Of a DNA stretch of 64,000 nucleotides, positions 7,561-15,169 are shown piece after piece (the stretch's first letter is position 1; each line of letters begins with the position of its first letter). The DNA lies in assembly GCF_003600835.1 (NCBI RefSeq), contig NZ_NQYC01000001.1, forward strand, positions 310,001-374,000, in the 5' to 3' direction. Source of the DNA: Bacillus sp. PK3_68 (GTDB taxonomy: Bacteria; Bacillota; Bacilli; Bacillales; Domibacillaceae). A program made the translations under genes and the position numbers. Below the pieces are notes generated by a model. It did not search any database and had not been told where the DNA came from. It saw nothing but the letters and a program-made list of their open reading frames with translations.

Positions 7561-10137
7561 TTAGCTGAACTTTTTGTTCCGATTATACTTTCTTCCCCGC
7601 CTGTGGGAATAACAATCATTACAAATCCGATATTGAAAATTAGCAGGGAGTTTTTCCCCGCATTTCTTGCATGCTTTGTTCCTACTGGTTTCCCCGGCCT
7701 GTAAATGCTTATGAACTTCATCGCTGATTGTTTGGCGAAGCCGTTCCCAGTACACCGCTTCCGTTTGCCGTCCCAATCGGTATAAAAATAAGAGGTGCAA
7801 GCCGATCGCTTTATAAGAGAGCTCCAAGTCCTCAAGCGACCCTCTTTTAATAATCGGTTCGGGAAGCTCTCTGCCGTTAACGATTGACTGCATCGTAGTT
7901 ACCCATTGTTTCGTCATTCCCACTTCCTTTGTGGAAAATGGAAGATGTAAAAAGCCGTACAGATCAGTCATTGGCAGGCGGGCTTCTATTTCGCTCCCCT
8001 GTATGATTTCATATAAATAACGCTCTTGAGCAAGTGCAGATTTTTTTGTCCCTTTTGGGCTCTTGAACTGCTGCCATAGTTCAAAAAAAGTGCCGAGGTC
8101 CCGATAGTATCGTTGAAAACGTTCGAATACAGCTGCTGTCGGCGCAATCGCAAACGTTCTTACGGGCTCATCTTCTTTTTCGAGCAGATAGGTCATCTTC
8201 TGAATATCAGCAGTAAAAGCTACTTTTCCAGTAGGATAGATTCCTTTCCTTCCTGCACGTCCGGCAATTTGCTTTACTTCCTGTGAAGTAAGCGTTCTTC
8301 TTCGCGTCCCGTCGAATTTCTCATTCTTTAAGAAGACAATGCGCCGGATGGGCAGGTTCAATCCCATGCCAATGGCGTCTGTAGACACAATGACAGATGT
8401 TTTCCCCTCGATAAACTGCTTCATTTGCTTTTTTCTCGTTTCCGGCGGCATGCTGCCATAGATCATGCTCACAGAAAAGCGATTCTTCTTCAGTTTCGCT
8501 GCCGTTTCCAACACTTCTTTTCTTGAAAAGCAAACGAGTGCATCCCCTTTGGCTGTATCGGATAATTTAAATGGAACAGGTTCTACTTGAAGAGGGATAT
8601 CACGGCTATATTCAAATAAATCATATTCGTTATCCCCGAGAAGCTGAATAAGCATTTCTTTCATATTCCTGCTGGCAATAATGTGTACTTCAGCAGCACG
8701 GGCACCTGTAATAGCTTTATACCAGGAAAAGCCGCGATCTTTATCAGCAATCATTTGTGCCTCGTCGATGACAACAATGTCATACGGATCATTTTCGTGA
8801 AACATTTCCACCGTGCAGGAGGAGTGTCGCGCATCGGGTTGTACTTTCTCTTCTTCTCCGGTTTTCAAGGAGCACGGAATGCCTTCTTTATTTAACTTTT
8901 CGTATACCTCAAGCGCTAAAAGGCGGAGCGGTGCAAGATAAAGGCCGCTTTTCGCCTGCTTCATCCTCTGCAACGCCCGGTGAGTTTTGCCTGTGTTGGT
9001 TTCACCGATATGGAGAATATAGTGCACGTTTCTTTCAGCAGGCGGGCGATACGCCTGGCCAAAAATCTCTTCAATCTGTCTTTGCTCCTCTTCTTGCCTG
9101 CGCTTTATTTCAGCCAGTCTTTCCTCTTTTCTTCTTTCTCTCTCTGCTCGTTGCTGCTGATACAACTTTCTTTGCACTGCCTCCTCATATGGCGAAGAAG
9201 AAATAACTAACAGATGGTCCAATAACTCCTCCGTTAATTCTTCAAATAACTCCCATACGACTCCCGAAATCAGATGATCCACTAAGTCATGAAGACTGTC
9301 TGTTGTTAGTGGGTTATCGTTTATTTGTTGGTATTTTTCCTTTACCTGTTCAGGAAGGCTGTCTAAAATCTCCTGCAAGGCAGCATCGAATATATAATTG
9401 GCCGCATACTGCTCATATACGGAGTAATAAGTTTCATATTCGAATTCCCAGTGCCGCGTCTGCTCTATGTGTCCAGTTAATTCGGTGAAAAAATCTCCCA
9501 CCGTTTCGTAGTCTTCTGGATCAAACTCCCCATCTACTATTAATTCCTCTTCCAGAGCAGCCGGATCTATAGGGTGGAATCTTGTTTGTTCCTGCATATT
9601 TTTCTGAAGACGACTAGCTACGGAGTGTCTGAAGGATAAGTATAGTAATTTCTTCTTTTCTTTTATAATCTTAGCTGCCTCTGCTTCAATGAGCGAATAA
9701 ATTTTTTCTCGTTCTTTTGCCCGGTGTTCTTTTTCCTGATCAGCAAGAAAATGCAGACGTGCTTTTTCATATAGGGCTTGCCAGGCTCCTGGGGAAAGAT
9801 TTTTATACTTTTCATCAAGCCATTTCTCTGTATCAAATGGGTGATAGTTTCTAATCTCATTACGGAATAACTGATTGATCAATTTCCGAGCCACATCTTT
9901 TGTAACGAACCCCTGTTCTCTTAAGAAAGTTCGTTTTTCTTTACTGGTTAATTCATTGGAGGCTTTATTCAGCCATACATTTAACCACAATTGCTGAATG
10001 TACCGTTCTCGATCTTTCATATATTCTTCGAAAAAAGGCATCTTTTCCTGCCTGCCAAGATAAGTAAAGAGATCTTCATGAACTTTTTGTTTTGTATGGG
10101 AAATAGCCTGTAAATAGACATCAGAAAAATAATTCAT
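7561..10137 (-). CDS. SUV3-like DExH RNA helicase with long N-terminal extension and zinc ribbon
   Basis: An 858-residue protein. The helicase core has Walker A GETNTGKT (378-385), a LAPLRLLALEVY motif, the DEAQ box (458-461), a Ser-Arg motif (ASRN), ATDAIGMGLN-type motif V and the QIAGRAGRKG motif VI. This set is typical of mitochondrial Suv3 and bacterial relatives. The first about 370 residues are highly charged and helical, with a coiled coil (RAERERRKEERLAEIKRRQE) and no family I recognise. The C-terminus carries a CX2C-X12-CX2C zinc ribbon (Cys823/826/839/842). Probably an RNA-unwinding or RNA-decay factor; the partner is unknown. Confidence 0.85.
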   Translation of the reverse strand: MNYFSDVYLQAISHTKQKVHEDLFTYLGRQEKMPFFEEYMKDRERYIQQLWLNVWLNKASNELTSKEKRTFLREQGFVTKDVARKLINQLFRNEIRNYHPFDTEKWLDEKYKNLSPGAWQALYEKARLHFLADQEKEHRAKEREKIYSLIEAEAAKIIKEKKKLLYLSFRHSVASRLQKNMQEQTRFHPIDPAALEEELIVDGEFDPEDYETVGDFFTELTGHIEQTRHWEFEYETYYSVYEQYAANYIFDAALQEILDSLPEQVKEKYQQINDNPLTTDSLHDLVDHLISGVVWELFEELTEELLDHLLVISSSPYEEAVQRKLYQQQRAERERRKEERLAEIKRRQEEEQRQIEEIFGQAYRPPAERNVHYILHIGETNTGKTHRALQRMKQAKSGLYLAPLRLLALEVYEKLNKEGIPCSLKTGEEEKVQPDARHSSCTVEMFHENDPYDIVVIDEAQMIADKDRGFSWYKAITGARAAEVHIIASRNMKEMLIQLLGDNEYDLFEYSRDIPLQVEPVPFKLSDTAKGDALVCFSRKEVLETAAKLKKNRFSVSMIYGSMPPETRKKQMKQFIEGKTSVIVSTDAIGMGLNLPIRRIVFLKNEKFDGTRRRTLTSQEVKQIAGRAGRKGIYPTGKVAFTADIQKMTYLLEKEDEPVRTFAIAPTAAVFERFQRYYRDLGTFFELWQQFKSPKGTKKSALAQERYLYEIIQGSEIEARLPMTDLYGFLHLPFSTKEVGMTKQWVTTMQSIVNGRELPEPIIKRGSLEDLELSYKAIGLHLLFLYRLGRQTEAVYWERLRQTISDEVHKHLQAGETSRNKACKKCGEKLPANFQYRICNDCYSHRRGRKYNRNKKFS

Positions 10138-10206
10138 GATCGTTTCCTTTCATGTTGTTTATTTTAAGAAATAGAGGCGATAAAAGGAGGAAGAAAATCG
10201 TTCTTA

Positions 10207-10235
10207 TTGGCAAATCTCAAACGTTGGGGTATAAT
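10207..10235 (+). promoter_or_regulatory. Sigma-A promoter of the antisense RNA
   Basis: TTGGCA (10207-10212), a 17-bp spacer, then a consensus TATAAT (10230-10235). No open reading frame follows, but a terminator lies about 140 bp on. Confidence 0.75.
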
Positions 10236-10241
10236 CTAGGA

Positions 10242-10385
10242 GAAAACACATATTTTTAAAGAGACCGCTTCGATGCTGGACACATCGAAACGGCTATGCA
10301 ATAGCAGGTCCCTTTTAGGAGATCAGCATCTAACATGCTAAAACCGCCGGAGCCGGGTAAACTCAAGGGCGGTTTTAGTCTTTTT
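10242..10385 (+). ncRNA. Putative antitoxin antisense RNA (about 140 nt)
   Basis: The RNA is bounded by the consensus promoter at 10207-10235 and a perfect 11-bp-arm terminator: CTAAAACCGCC (10338-10348) with GGCGGTTTTAG (10368-10378), followed by TCTTTTT. Its last about 48 nt are complementary to the 3' end of the toxin coding region, and the rest to the toxin mRNA 3' UTR, for a total overlap of about 128 nt. This convergent 3'-overlap layout is that of txpA/RatA-type systems. It contains hairpins at 10265-10293 and around 10326-10340. Inferred from sequence; no expression evidence. Confidence 0.68.
10265..10293 (-). terminator. Terminator of the toxin mRNA
   Basis: On the minus strand, CCGTTTCGATG and CATCGAAGCGG form a stem (one internal mismatch) followed by TCTCTTT. 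It lies about 45 nt past the toxin stop. Confidence 0.6.
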
Positions 10386-10457
10386 ATGAAATGACAAAAT
10401 TGACACGACTAATCCCGCAAAAGCTATTGCAAACATAAGTGTTTCAAACGTTGTCAC
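10338..10457 (-). CDS. Small hydrophobic holin-like toxin (type I toxin-antitoxin)
   Basis: A 39-residue peptide starting VTTFETLMFAIAFAGLVVSI, then LSFHKKTK. This is the pattern of the Firmicutes putative holin-like toxin family: a short N-terminus (xTxFExLM), one membrane helix and a basic tail. The GTG start at 10457 is 9 nt after a strong GGGAGG site. The last 11 codons run through the antisense RNA terminator stem. Known relatives insert in and depolarise the membrane. Flanking structures (SD-sequestering stem, convergent RNA, LexA-like box) support a functional type I module. Too short for ordinary gene finders. Confidence 0.78.
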   Translation of the reverse strand: MTTFETLMFAIAFAGLVVSILSFHKKTKTALEFTRLRRF

Positions 10458-10458
10458 A

Positions 10459-10498
10459 CGGCATCACCTCCCTCCTTGTCCATTGGAGGAGTGTGCCG
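10459..10498 (-). promoter_or_regulatory. SD-sequestering stem in the toxin 5' UTR
   Basis: In the mRNA, CGGCA pairs with TGCCG and the inner CTCCTCC pairs with the GGAGGGAG that forms the toxin ribosome site. The loop is AATGGACAA. The site would be masked in the full-length transcript, as known for several type I toxins. Confidence 0.62.
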
Positions 10499-10533
10499 AC
10501 CACCCTTGAGAAGCCTATTCTATTGCTAGTTTA

Positions 10534-10542
10534 ATTATAACA
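10534..10542 (-). promoter_or_regulatory. Extended -10 promoter of the toxin
   Basis: TGTTATAAT on the minus strand (TATAAT at 10539-10534 with an upstream TG), without a good -35. It would start an mRNA near 10527 with a 5' UTR of about 70 nt. Confidence 0.55.
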
Positions 10543-10551
10543 CAATGATAA

Positions 10552-10569
10552 GAAGAACACACGTTCTTG
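10552..10569 (-). promoter_or_regulatory. LexA/DinR-like operator over the toxin -35 region
   Basis: AAGAAC-ACAC-GTTCTT (10553-10568) is a perfect 6-bp-arm dyad. Its core GAAC-N4-GTTC, with an RNRY-type spacer, matches 12 of 14 positions of the Bacillus LexA consensus CGAACRNRYGTTYC. It covers the expected -35 position. Confidence 0.55.
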
Positions 10570-10710
10570 TGTGGCGTTTTTTTAAAATTCTTGAATAAAT
10601 TATCAATTTATTACCTTGTATTCATACCGAACATATCTATTTTATCCTAGAGTGAAAATATCTCCTTTTCATACTTAGTATGAAGCACGCACGTAAAATT
10701 TAACCATTGA

Positions 10711-10747
10711 AAAAAGCTCCGACAATGACAAGTTGCCGGAGCTTTTT
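10711..10747 (-). terminator. Terminator of the sulP-arsR operon
   Basis: Arms AAAAAGCTCCG (10711-10721) and CGGAGCTTTTT (10737-10747), 4 bp past the arsR-type gene. Confidence 0.85.
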
Positions 10748-10750
10748 CAT

Positions 10751-11086
10751 TTATTCTTTTCTCCCCTCACTTAATTGATCCAGCATACTTACTGTATTAA
10801 TTAAATGGTTGTTAAATATTTGACGGGCAATACGAAGCAAATCGATAATCATTGGGTCTCTCAATGAATAAACCACGCGATTGCCATCCTTTGTGCCGTA
10901 TACAATATTTTTGCTACGCAGCACACTTAATTGCTGCGAGACAGAGGAGCCTTCAGAGCCGATCGCCGCCTGAATTTCATTCACGTTTTTATCTCCCTCC
11001 GCTAACAGCTCTAAAATGCGTATACGCAACGGATGGGAAAGAGCTTTAAAGAAATCAGCTTTAAATTGTTGTAGATCTGTATTCAT
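10751..11086 (-). CDS. ArsR/SmtB-family repressor
   Basis: A 111-residue winged-helix regulator. The domain begins FFKALSHPLRIRILELL and includes the recognition region GSSVSQQLSVLRSKNIV and the wing DGNRVVYSL. It has no cysteine, so the classical ArsR metal-thiolate site is absent and its signal is unknown. It lies 17 bp downstream of the SulP gene in the same operon. The 32-bp palindrome covering that operon's promoter is a natural autoregulatory operator for an ArsR dimer. Confidence 0.88.
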   Translation of the reverse strand: MNTDLQQFKADFFKALSHPLRIRILELLAEGDKNVNEIQAAIGSEGSSVSQQLSVLRSKNIVYGTKDGNRVVYSLRDPMIIDLLRIARQIFNNHLINTVSMLDQLSEGRKE

Positions 11087-11103
11087 TTCTTTTCTCCATT
11101 CTT

Positions 11104-12855
11104 TTAAGCTAAAAGACTTTTGTCTGGCTTTTTCTCTTTTTCATTGCTATTAGAAAGTTCCAGGCATTCATGAAAAGCGTATTGCTTACAGCCGAGGCAT
11201 TTATTTTTGTTTAGCTTAGTAAGGGCGAAGTCTATCGCTTCTCCGGTATGAGAAAAGACATGTTCTTTTCCAATTAAGTCAAATAGCTTTGTCCGCTTTA
11301 TAACGTCTGTTGGCTGGTGCTGCATACCTGAGAGTAAAATGAGCCCACCCTGTTTATGGAAATCCTTCACTATGCTAGCTAATATCGCTTCCCCAGTTAT
11401 ATCCATATATGGAACCTTGCTCATTCTCAATATTAACACATTCGGCCGGTAATGGATGGCTTCCGCGATTGTTTGATCAAACAACTGAGCGGCTCCAAAA
11501 AAAAGCGGTCCTTCCACGGTGCACAAGCTAATTTGCGGACAGCCACTTTTTTCTTCATCTAGCAATGGCCGTACCTTTTTATCTGCCGGATCAGGAAGCA
11601 CTTGATTAACTTTAAAGGAGGTGCTCATCCGTCTGATAAAGAGGATGAAGGACATAAGCAGCCCTGCTTCTACAGCAATTGTTAGGTTAGCAAACACTGT
11701 AAGAAAAAACGTAGTAAGTAAAATAAATGAATCGCTCGTTTTGGTCAGTAATATGCGCGAGAATGCTTTGCGTTCACTCATATTCCAGGCAACAACCATC
11801 AAAATAGGTGCCATGCTTGCTAAAGGGACAGCAGAAGCGTAAGGGGCAAAAAGCACGAGTACGAACAGTACAACTAACCCATGAATAATACCTGAAACAG
11901 GGGATACTGCCCCGTTTTTAATATTAGTTGCTGTTCTGGCAATGGCTCCAGTAGCTGCAATCCCGCCAAATAAAGGAGTAATCATGTTAGCAATCCCCTG
12001 ACCCACCAATTCGCGGTTGCTGTTATGCTTTGTTCCAGTCATTTCGTCAGCCACAACCGCTGATAACAAAGATTCAATCGCTCCAAGAATAGCAATAGTA
12101 AAAGTTGGACCGATCAGCAGCTGAATCTTTTCCAGTGTAAACTGCGGCATATGGAAATGAGGCAAGGAATTAGGAATCTCACCAAATGTAGAAGCAATGG
12201 TCTCTACGTGACCTGGGAAAAGATAAGTAGCTATAACACTTGAAGCCAGAAGGCCGATTAAGGGACCTGGAATTTTGGGTGAAAATTTAGGTGTCACAAC
12301 GATAAAGAAGAAACAAATCAATGCAGTTGCTACACTATATACATTGATAGTATTCAGATGAATAACCATTTCTTTCATGTTGGAAAAGAAGTCTTCATGC
12401 TTTTCAATATCGCTCAATCCTAAAAAATTAGCAACCTGTCCGGTAAAAATAATAACGGCAATACCTGAAGTGAAGCCGATAATCACTGGACGCGGAATAA
12501 ATTGTATCAACGCCCCCAATTTAAGCATGCCCATTAGAACCAACAGGACTCCCGCCATAAATCCGGCAATCAGCAGATTCTCATAGCCATAAGCCATAAC
12601 AATCCCGAGCAGGACAGGCACAAAGGCACCTGTTGGTCCGCCAATTTGATATTTGGAACCGCCAAAAATAGAAATAAGAATCCCAGCAATGATGGTCGTA
12701 TAAAGACCGTACTCAGGCTTTACTCCGGAAGCAATAGCAAAAGCCATGCCAAGTGGCAGTGCGATGACTCCAACGATAACGCCTGCGAGTAAATCTTTCC
12801 GGAGATGATGAATGGAATAATTATTCAAAGAGCCCAATAGCTTGCTCACCGTCAT
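11104..12855 (-). CDS. SulP-family anion transporter with STAS domain
   Basis: A 583-residue SulP/SLC26 carrier. About the first 410 residues form the multi-helix transport core with the signature stretches GVIVGVIALPLGMAFAIASG and YGLYTTIIAGI. A STAS domain follows (about 430-550; PNVLILRMSKVPYMDITGE). The short tail contains CLGCKQYAFHEC, a small cysteine/histidine cluster unusual for SulP proteins. Substrates in the family are sulfate, bicarbonate or other anions; none can be fixed here. A GTG at 12849 is better spaced from AAGGG than the ATG at 12855 and may be the true start. Pairing with an ArsR repressor suggests inducible expression. Confidence 0.88.
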   Translation of the reverse strand: MTVSKLLGSLNNYSIHHLRKDLLAGVIVGVIALPLGMAFAIASGVKPEYGLYTTIIAGILISIFGGSKYQIGGPTGAFVPVLLGIVMAYGYENLLIAGFMAGVLLVLMGMLKLGALIQFIPRPVIIGFTSGIAVIIFTGQVANFLGLSDIEKHEDFFSNMKEMVIHLNTINVYSVATALICFFFIVVTPKFSPKIPGPLIGLLASSVIATYLFPGHVETIASTFGEIPNSLPHFHMPQFTLEKIQLLIGPTFTIAILGAIESLLSAVVADEMTGTKHNSNRELVGQGIANMITPLFGGIAATGAIARTATNIKNGAVSPVSGIIHGLVVLFVLVLFAPYASAVPLASMAPILMVVAWNMSERKAFSRILLTKTSDSFILLTTFFLTVFANLTIAVEAGLLMSFILFIRRMSTSFKVNQVLPDPADKKVRPLLDEEKSGCPQISLCTVEGPLFFGAAQLFDQTIAEAIHYRPNVLILRMSKVPYMDITGEAILASIVKDFHKQGGLILLSGMQHQPTDVIKRTKLFDLIGKEHVFSHTGEAIDFALTKLNKNKCLGCKQYAFHECLELSNSNEKEKKPDKSLLA

Positions 12856-12872
12856 CCCTTCTTTTCTTGTTA

Positions 12873-12932
12873 ATCAATATATTCAAATATTTGAATATAT
12901 TGATATTATATAACAAAAATATATATTTACAA
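12873..12932 (-). promoter_or_regulatory. sulP-arsR promoter with 32-bp perfect palindrome operator
   Basis: TTGTAA (12932-12927), a 16-bp spacer and TATAAT (12910-12905) on the minus strand. The palindrome 12873-12904 has the centre ATTCAAAT|ATTTGAAT, like ArsR/SmtB operators, and covers the transcription start. Confidence 0.75.
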
Positions 12933-13241
12933 CGATAAAAAAGACTCCGTGTAAAGTGACGACAAAAAATTAAAAATCACAACTACAAATAGTTTCGGCT
13001 TTGAAGTAAAGTTCCACTATAAAAAATGGAACCGTTAAAAATGAAGTTCAACTTTTTAAAAGAGTATAATCAAAATCTTCGTACCGAAAAGAAGATATAT
13101 TCTATTTTATTTAAAGAAAAACATAGAGAAAGTTATCAGAAACAATAATAATGAATTATAAAGAGATAAAAATTTATTGAAAAACGATAAATATCGTATT
13201 AAACTTATATTACCGATAAACCATTGAGGTGTTTTCATTGA
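12933..13241. other. AT-rich gene-free stretch before the unknown trio
   Basis: No gene or RNA is recognised. A dyad ACGATA-AA-TATCGT (13184-13197) lies about 45 bp upstream of the gene at 13242 and could be an operator. Confidence 0.4.
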
Positions 13242-13433
13242 ATGAGGAATAACGCTATTTTTAAAGGTCGTTGTTTTGTTTTATATGTCACAAGCGATAC
13301 ATTCCCTCTATCCCAAAATGCGTTGTACCCTGGATTAGCAATAATCGGGTTTATAATTACCTTTGCTGCGGTTCTTCAGAATTTGTTAAAAAGTGCACTC
13401 AATATAAAAGCAGAAAATGATTTAACGGTCTGA
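13242..13433 (+). CDS. Small membrane protein, unknown
   Basis: A 63-residue protein with one clear hydrophobic segment (YPGLAIIGFIITFAAVL) followed by a basic helix. GAGGTG lies 10 nt before the ATG, a weakly spaced ribosome site. It is followed 10 bp later by another small gene in the same direction. No family recognised; it could also be a chance frame. Confidence 0.45.
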   Translation: MRNNAIFKGRCFVLYVTSDTFPLSQNALYPGLAIIGFIITFAAVLQNLLKSALNIKAENDLTV

Positions 13434-13443
13434 GGTAAGAAGG

Positions 13444-13662
13444 ATGGCGATTATCACTTATATCGATAGATGCCAGCGAGAAGAAAATAGACTGTCAGCC
13501 CGGAGATATAGGGTTGGAATAGATACGGAGGAACAAAGGGAATTTTATAAGCTGCACCCTATATTTGAAAAAATCAATTTTGAAATGATTAGAGTTACGC
13601 AGGTAACAAGGGAGCGTACAAACTTAACTTTAGGTGGGATGGTATGTCATCATGGTTATTAA
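13444..13662 (+). CDS. Small hydrophilic protein, unknown
   Basis: A 72-residue charged protein (MAIITYIDRCQREENRLSAR) with a good ribosome site (GAGGTAAGAAGG). It overlaps the start of the next gene by 19 bp, which suggests translational coupling. No recognised domain. Its coding status is supported by the ribosome site and operon-like spacing only. Confidence 0.5.
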   Translation: MAIITYIDRCQREENRLSARRYRVGIDTEEQREFYKLHPIFEKINFEMIRVTQVTRERTNLTLGGMVCHHGY

Positions 13663-14174
13663 TTGGAGTTTTTGGAGTGTTACTTTTTATATTGTTTAAA
13701 GGCCCAATAATAGAAAAGACAGGAGAAAACAACAAGCTTGTACATAAATTAAAAAACGCTACATGGTTTCAAAATCACTGGTTAGCTGGTCTCTTCTTAT
13801 TCTTTATGAATGGATTTCTATTTTCTTTTGCCTGTCTGGGTCTTTATGTGCTGATGTATTTGTTTATTCCTTTTGTTCATTTATTTGTGATGCTTTCAGC
13901 GGTAATCGTAAGCCTTTATTTATGGATATTAGTGAATAAGGCTTGGCAAGGAACGGCAGGAAACCGTTTGAAGATGGGGGCTGTCGGAAGCAGTTTTTAT
14001 GTTTTTTTGATTTTGATATTTATTTATTGGTTCGTAACGCTAACACCTTCTTACCCGGGAGAAGATACTTTTATGGGAGCTGTTGGATTAATTTTTGCTA
14101 TCATAGTTTCAACTGTAGCATTTATTACTGGTTTTGTTATCACGGGATTTTCTAAAAAAAAGGTTCCCGCTTAA
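13644..14174 (+). CDS. Multi-pass membrane protein, unknown
   Basis: A 176-residue protein with about five hydrophobic segments: residues 3-20, 45-75, 78-100, 112-135 and 145-170. Short basic loops (KTGENNKLVHKLKN, GFSKKKVPA) fit an integral membrane protein. The ATG follows TAGGTGGGATGGT. It is the last gene of a three-gene set and is followed by a clear terminator. I do not recognise the family. Confidence 0.65.
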   Translation: MSSWLLIGVFGVLLFILFKGPIIEKTGENNKLVHKLKNATWFQNHWLAGLFLFFMNGFLFSFACLGLYVLMYLFIPFVHLFVMLSAVIVSLYLWILVNKAWQGTAGNRLKMGAVGSSFYVFLILIFIYWFVTLTPSYPGEDTFMGAVGLIFAIIVSTVAFITGFVITGFSKKKVPA

Positions 14175-14210
14175 ACAAACGGTAAAACTAAAATGTAAAT
14201 TTGTTAGACA

Positions 14211-14248
14211 AGAATCCGTTTTAGGTAAATTTCACCGAAACGGATTCT
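14211..14248 (+). terminator. Terminator after the unknown trio
   Basis: Arms AGAATCCGTTT (14211-14221) and AAACGGATTCT (14238-14248), followed by TCTTTATTT. Confidence 0.8.
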
Positions 14249-14261
14249 TCTTTATTTATTA

Positions 14262-14383
14262 GTTGATCACTGCAGGCGGACGCTTTCCGCGTGCGGTCCG
14301 TGAGCCTCCTCGTCGCGTGCGCTCTTGCGGGGTCTCACCAGGATACGCTTTTCCCGCTGGAGCCGCCTTCCGTTACAATCAAC
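14262..14383. repeat. Interspersed Bacillaceae-type repeat, full-length copy (122 bp)
   Basis: A GC-rich island in AT-rich DNA, bounded by GTTGAT and ATCAAC inverted ends. It holds the recognisable segments CTGCAGGCGGACGCTTTCCG, GTGAGCCTCCTCGTCGC and GGGGTCTCACCAGG. From memory this element recurs in intergenic regions of many Bacillaceae; it encodes nothing and its activity is unknown. A shortened copy lies at 19891-19932. The 479-bp gap between 14174 and 14654 otherwise holds a terminator and nothing else I can name. Confidence 0.7.
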
Positions 14384-14653
14384 GATTAAAAATCAACATT
14401 CACATTTAACAGAGCCTATTTATTATAAAATATAGCTGTTTAATTTTTAACGAAAGATCCTTCACTGCATTTTCTGATTCGTTCTCAATGATCCCCTTTA
14501 GAATAAGCCATTAGATAATGAGGGTTGAATAAATAATAAACTTCGCGACTCCATATATTTCATCATTTTTTAAAAATGTCATGATTATATTTTTATATCA
14601 TGATAGCATTCGAAGTGTATCAAATATTTCAATACAGAAAGGAAAATGAAACG

Positions 14654-15109
14654 ATGAATATGAATGTCGAAGTGCTTCCAAACTATCGCCTTGCCTATGT
14701 GCGTCAAGTGGGTCCCTATGGCCCTGCCAACATTCAAGCAATGGAAAAGTTAAAAAAATGGGCTAAAAAGAAAAATTTGCTCGTTGGATCAGCCATTATA
14801 CTCGGAATTCCGCAAGATAACCCCGAAACAACCCTTCCTGAAAACTGCCGATATGATGCGTGTATTGTCATTTCAAAAGATTATCAACTAGATGACTCCA
14901 TTTACGAAGGTGAACTTTCTGGTGGACAATACGTTGTATTCAAAGTCAAACACACAACCGAAAGTGTCCAAAAAGCATGGGCTGAAATGTTTCCAGCTCT
15001 ACAGAATAACGGATATCAAGTTGACGACAAACCGATTTTTGAAAGATATAGCGGTGATATGATTAACAACGATTATTGTGAAATATGCGTACCGGTAAAA
15101 TCATTATAG
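14654..15109 (+). CDS. GyrI-like (AraC effector-binding) domain protein
   Basis: A 151-residue stand-alone GyrI/SbmC-like domain. The N-terminal strand MNVEVLPNYRLAYVRQVGPY, the central RYDACIVIS and the later GGQYVVFKVKHT follow the SHS2-type ligand-binding fold also found in AraC-family effector domains. Such proteins bind small hydrophobic ligands, and SbmC inhibits gyrase in E. coli; the role here is unknown. I start at 14654 because GGAAA lies 8 nt upstream; longer upstream in-frame starts lack a ribosome site. Confidence 0.75.
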   Translation: MNMNVEVLPNYRLAYVRQVGPYGPANIQAMEKLKKWAKKKNLLVGSAIILGIPQDNPETTLPENCRYDACIVISKDYQLDDSIYEGELSGGQYVVFKVKHTTESVQKAWAEMFPALQNNGYQVDDKPIFERYSGDMINNDYCEICVPVKSL

Positions 15110-15124
15110 TTTAATTTAAATGAA

Positions 15125-15163
15125 GGTGTTAGGCCACAAATGAATCCACTGCGGCCTAACACC
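15125..15163. terminator. Shared terminator between convergent genes
   Basis: Perfect arms GGTGTTAGGCC (15125-15135) and GGCCTAACACC (15153-15163) between the GyrI-like gene and the thiolase. Confidence 0.75.
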
Positions 15164-15169
15164 CTATCT

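Noticed and set aside
7512..7835. Short frame overlapping the helicase 3' end
   Set aside because: It lies in another frame of the helicase gene and its composition is that of a shadow frame.
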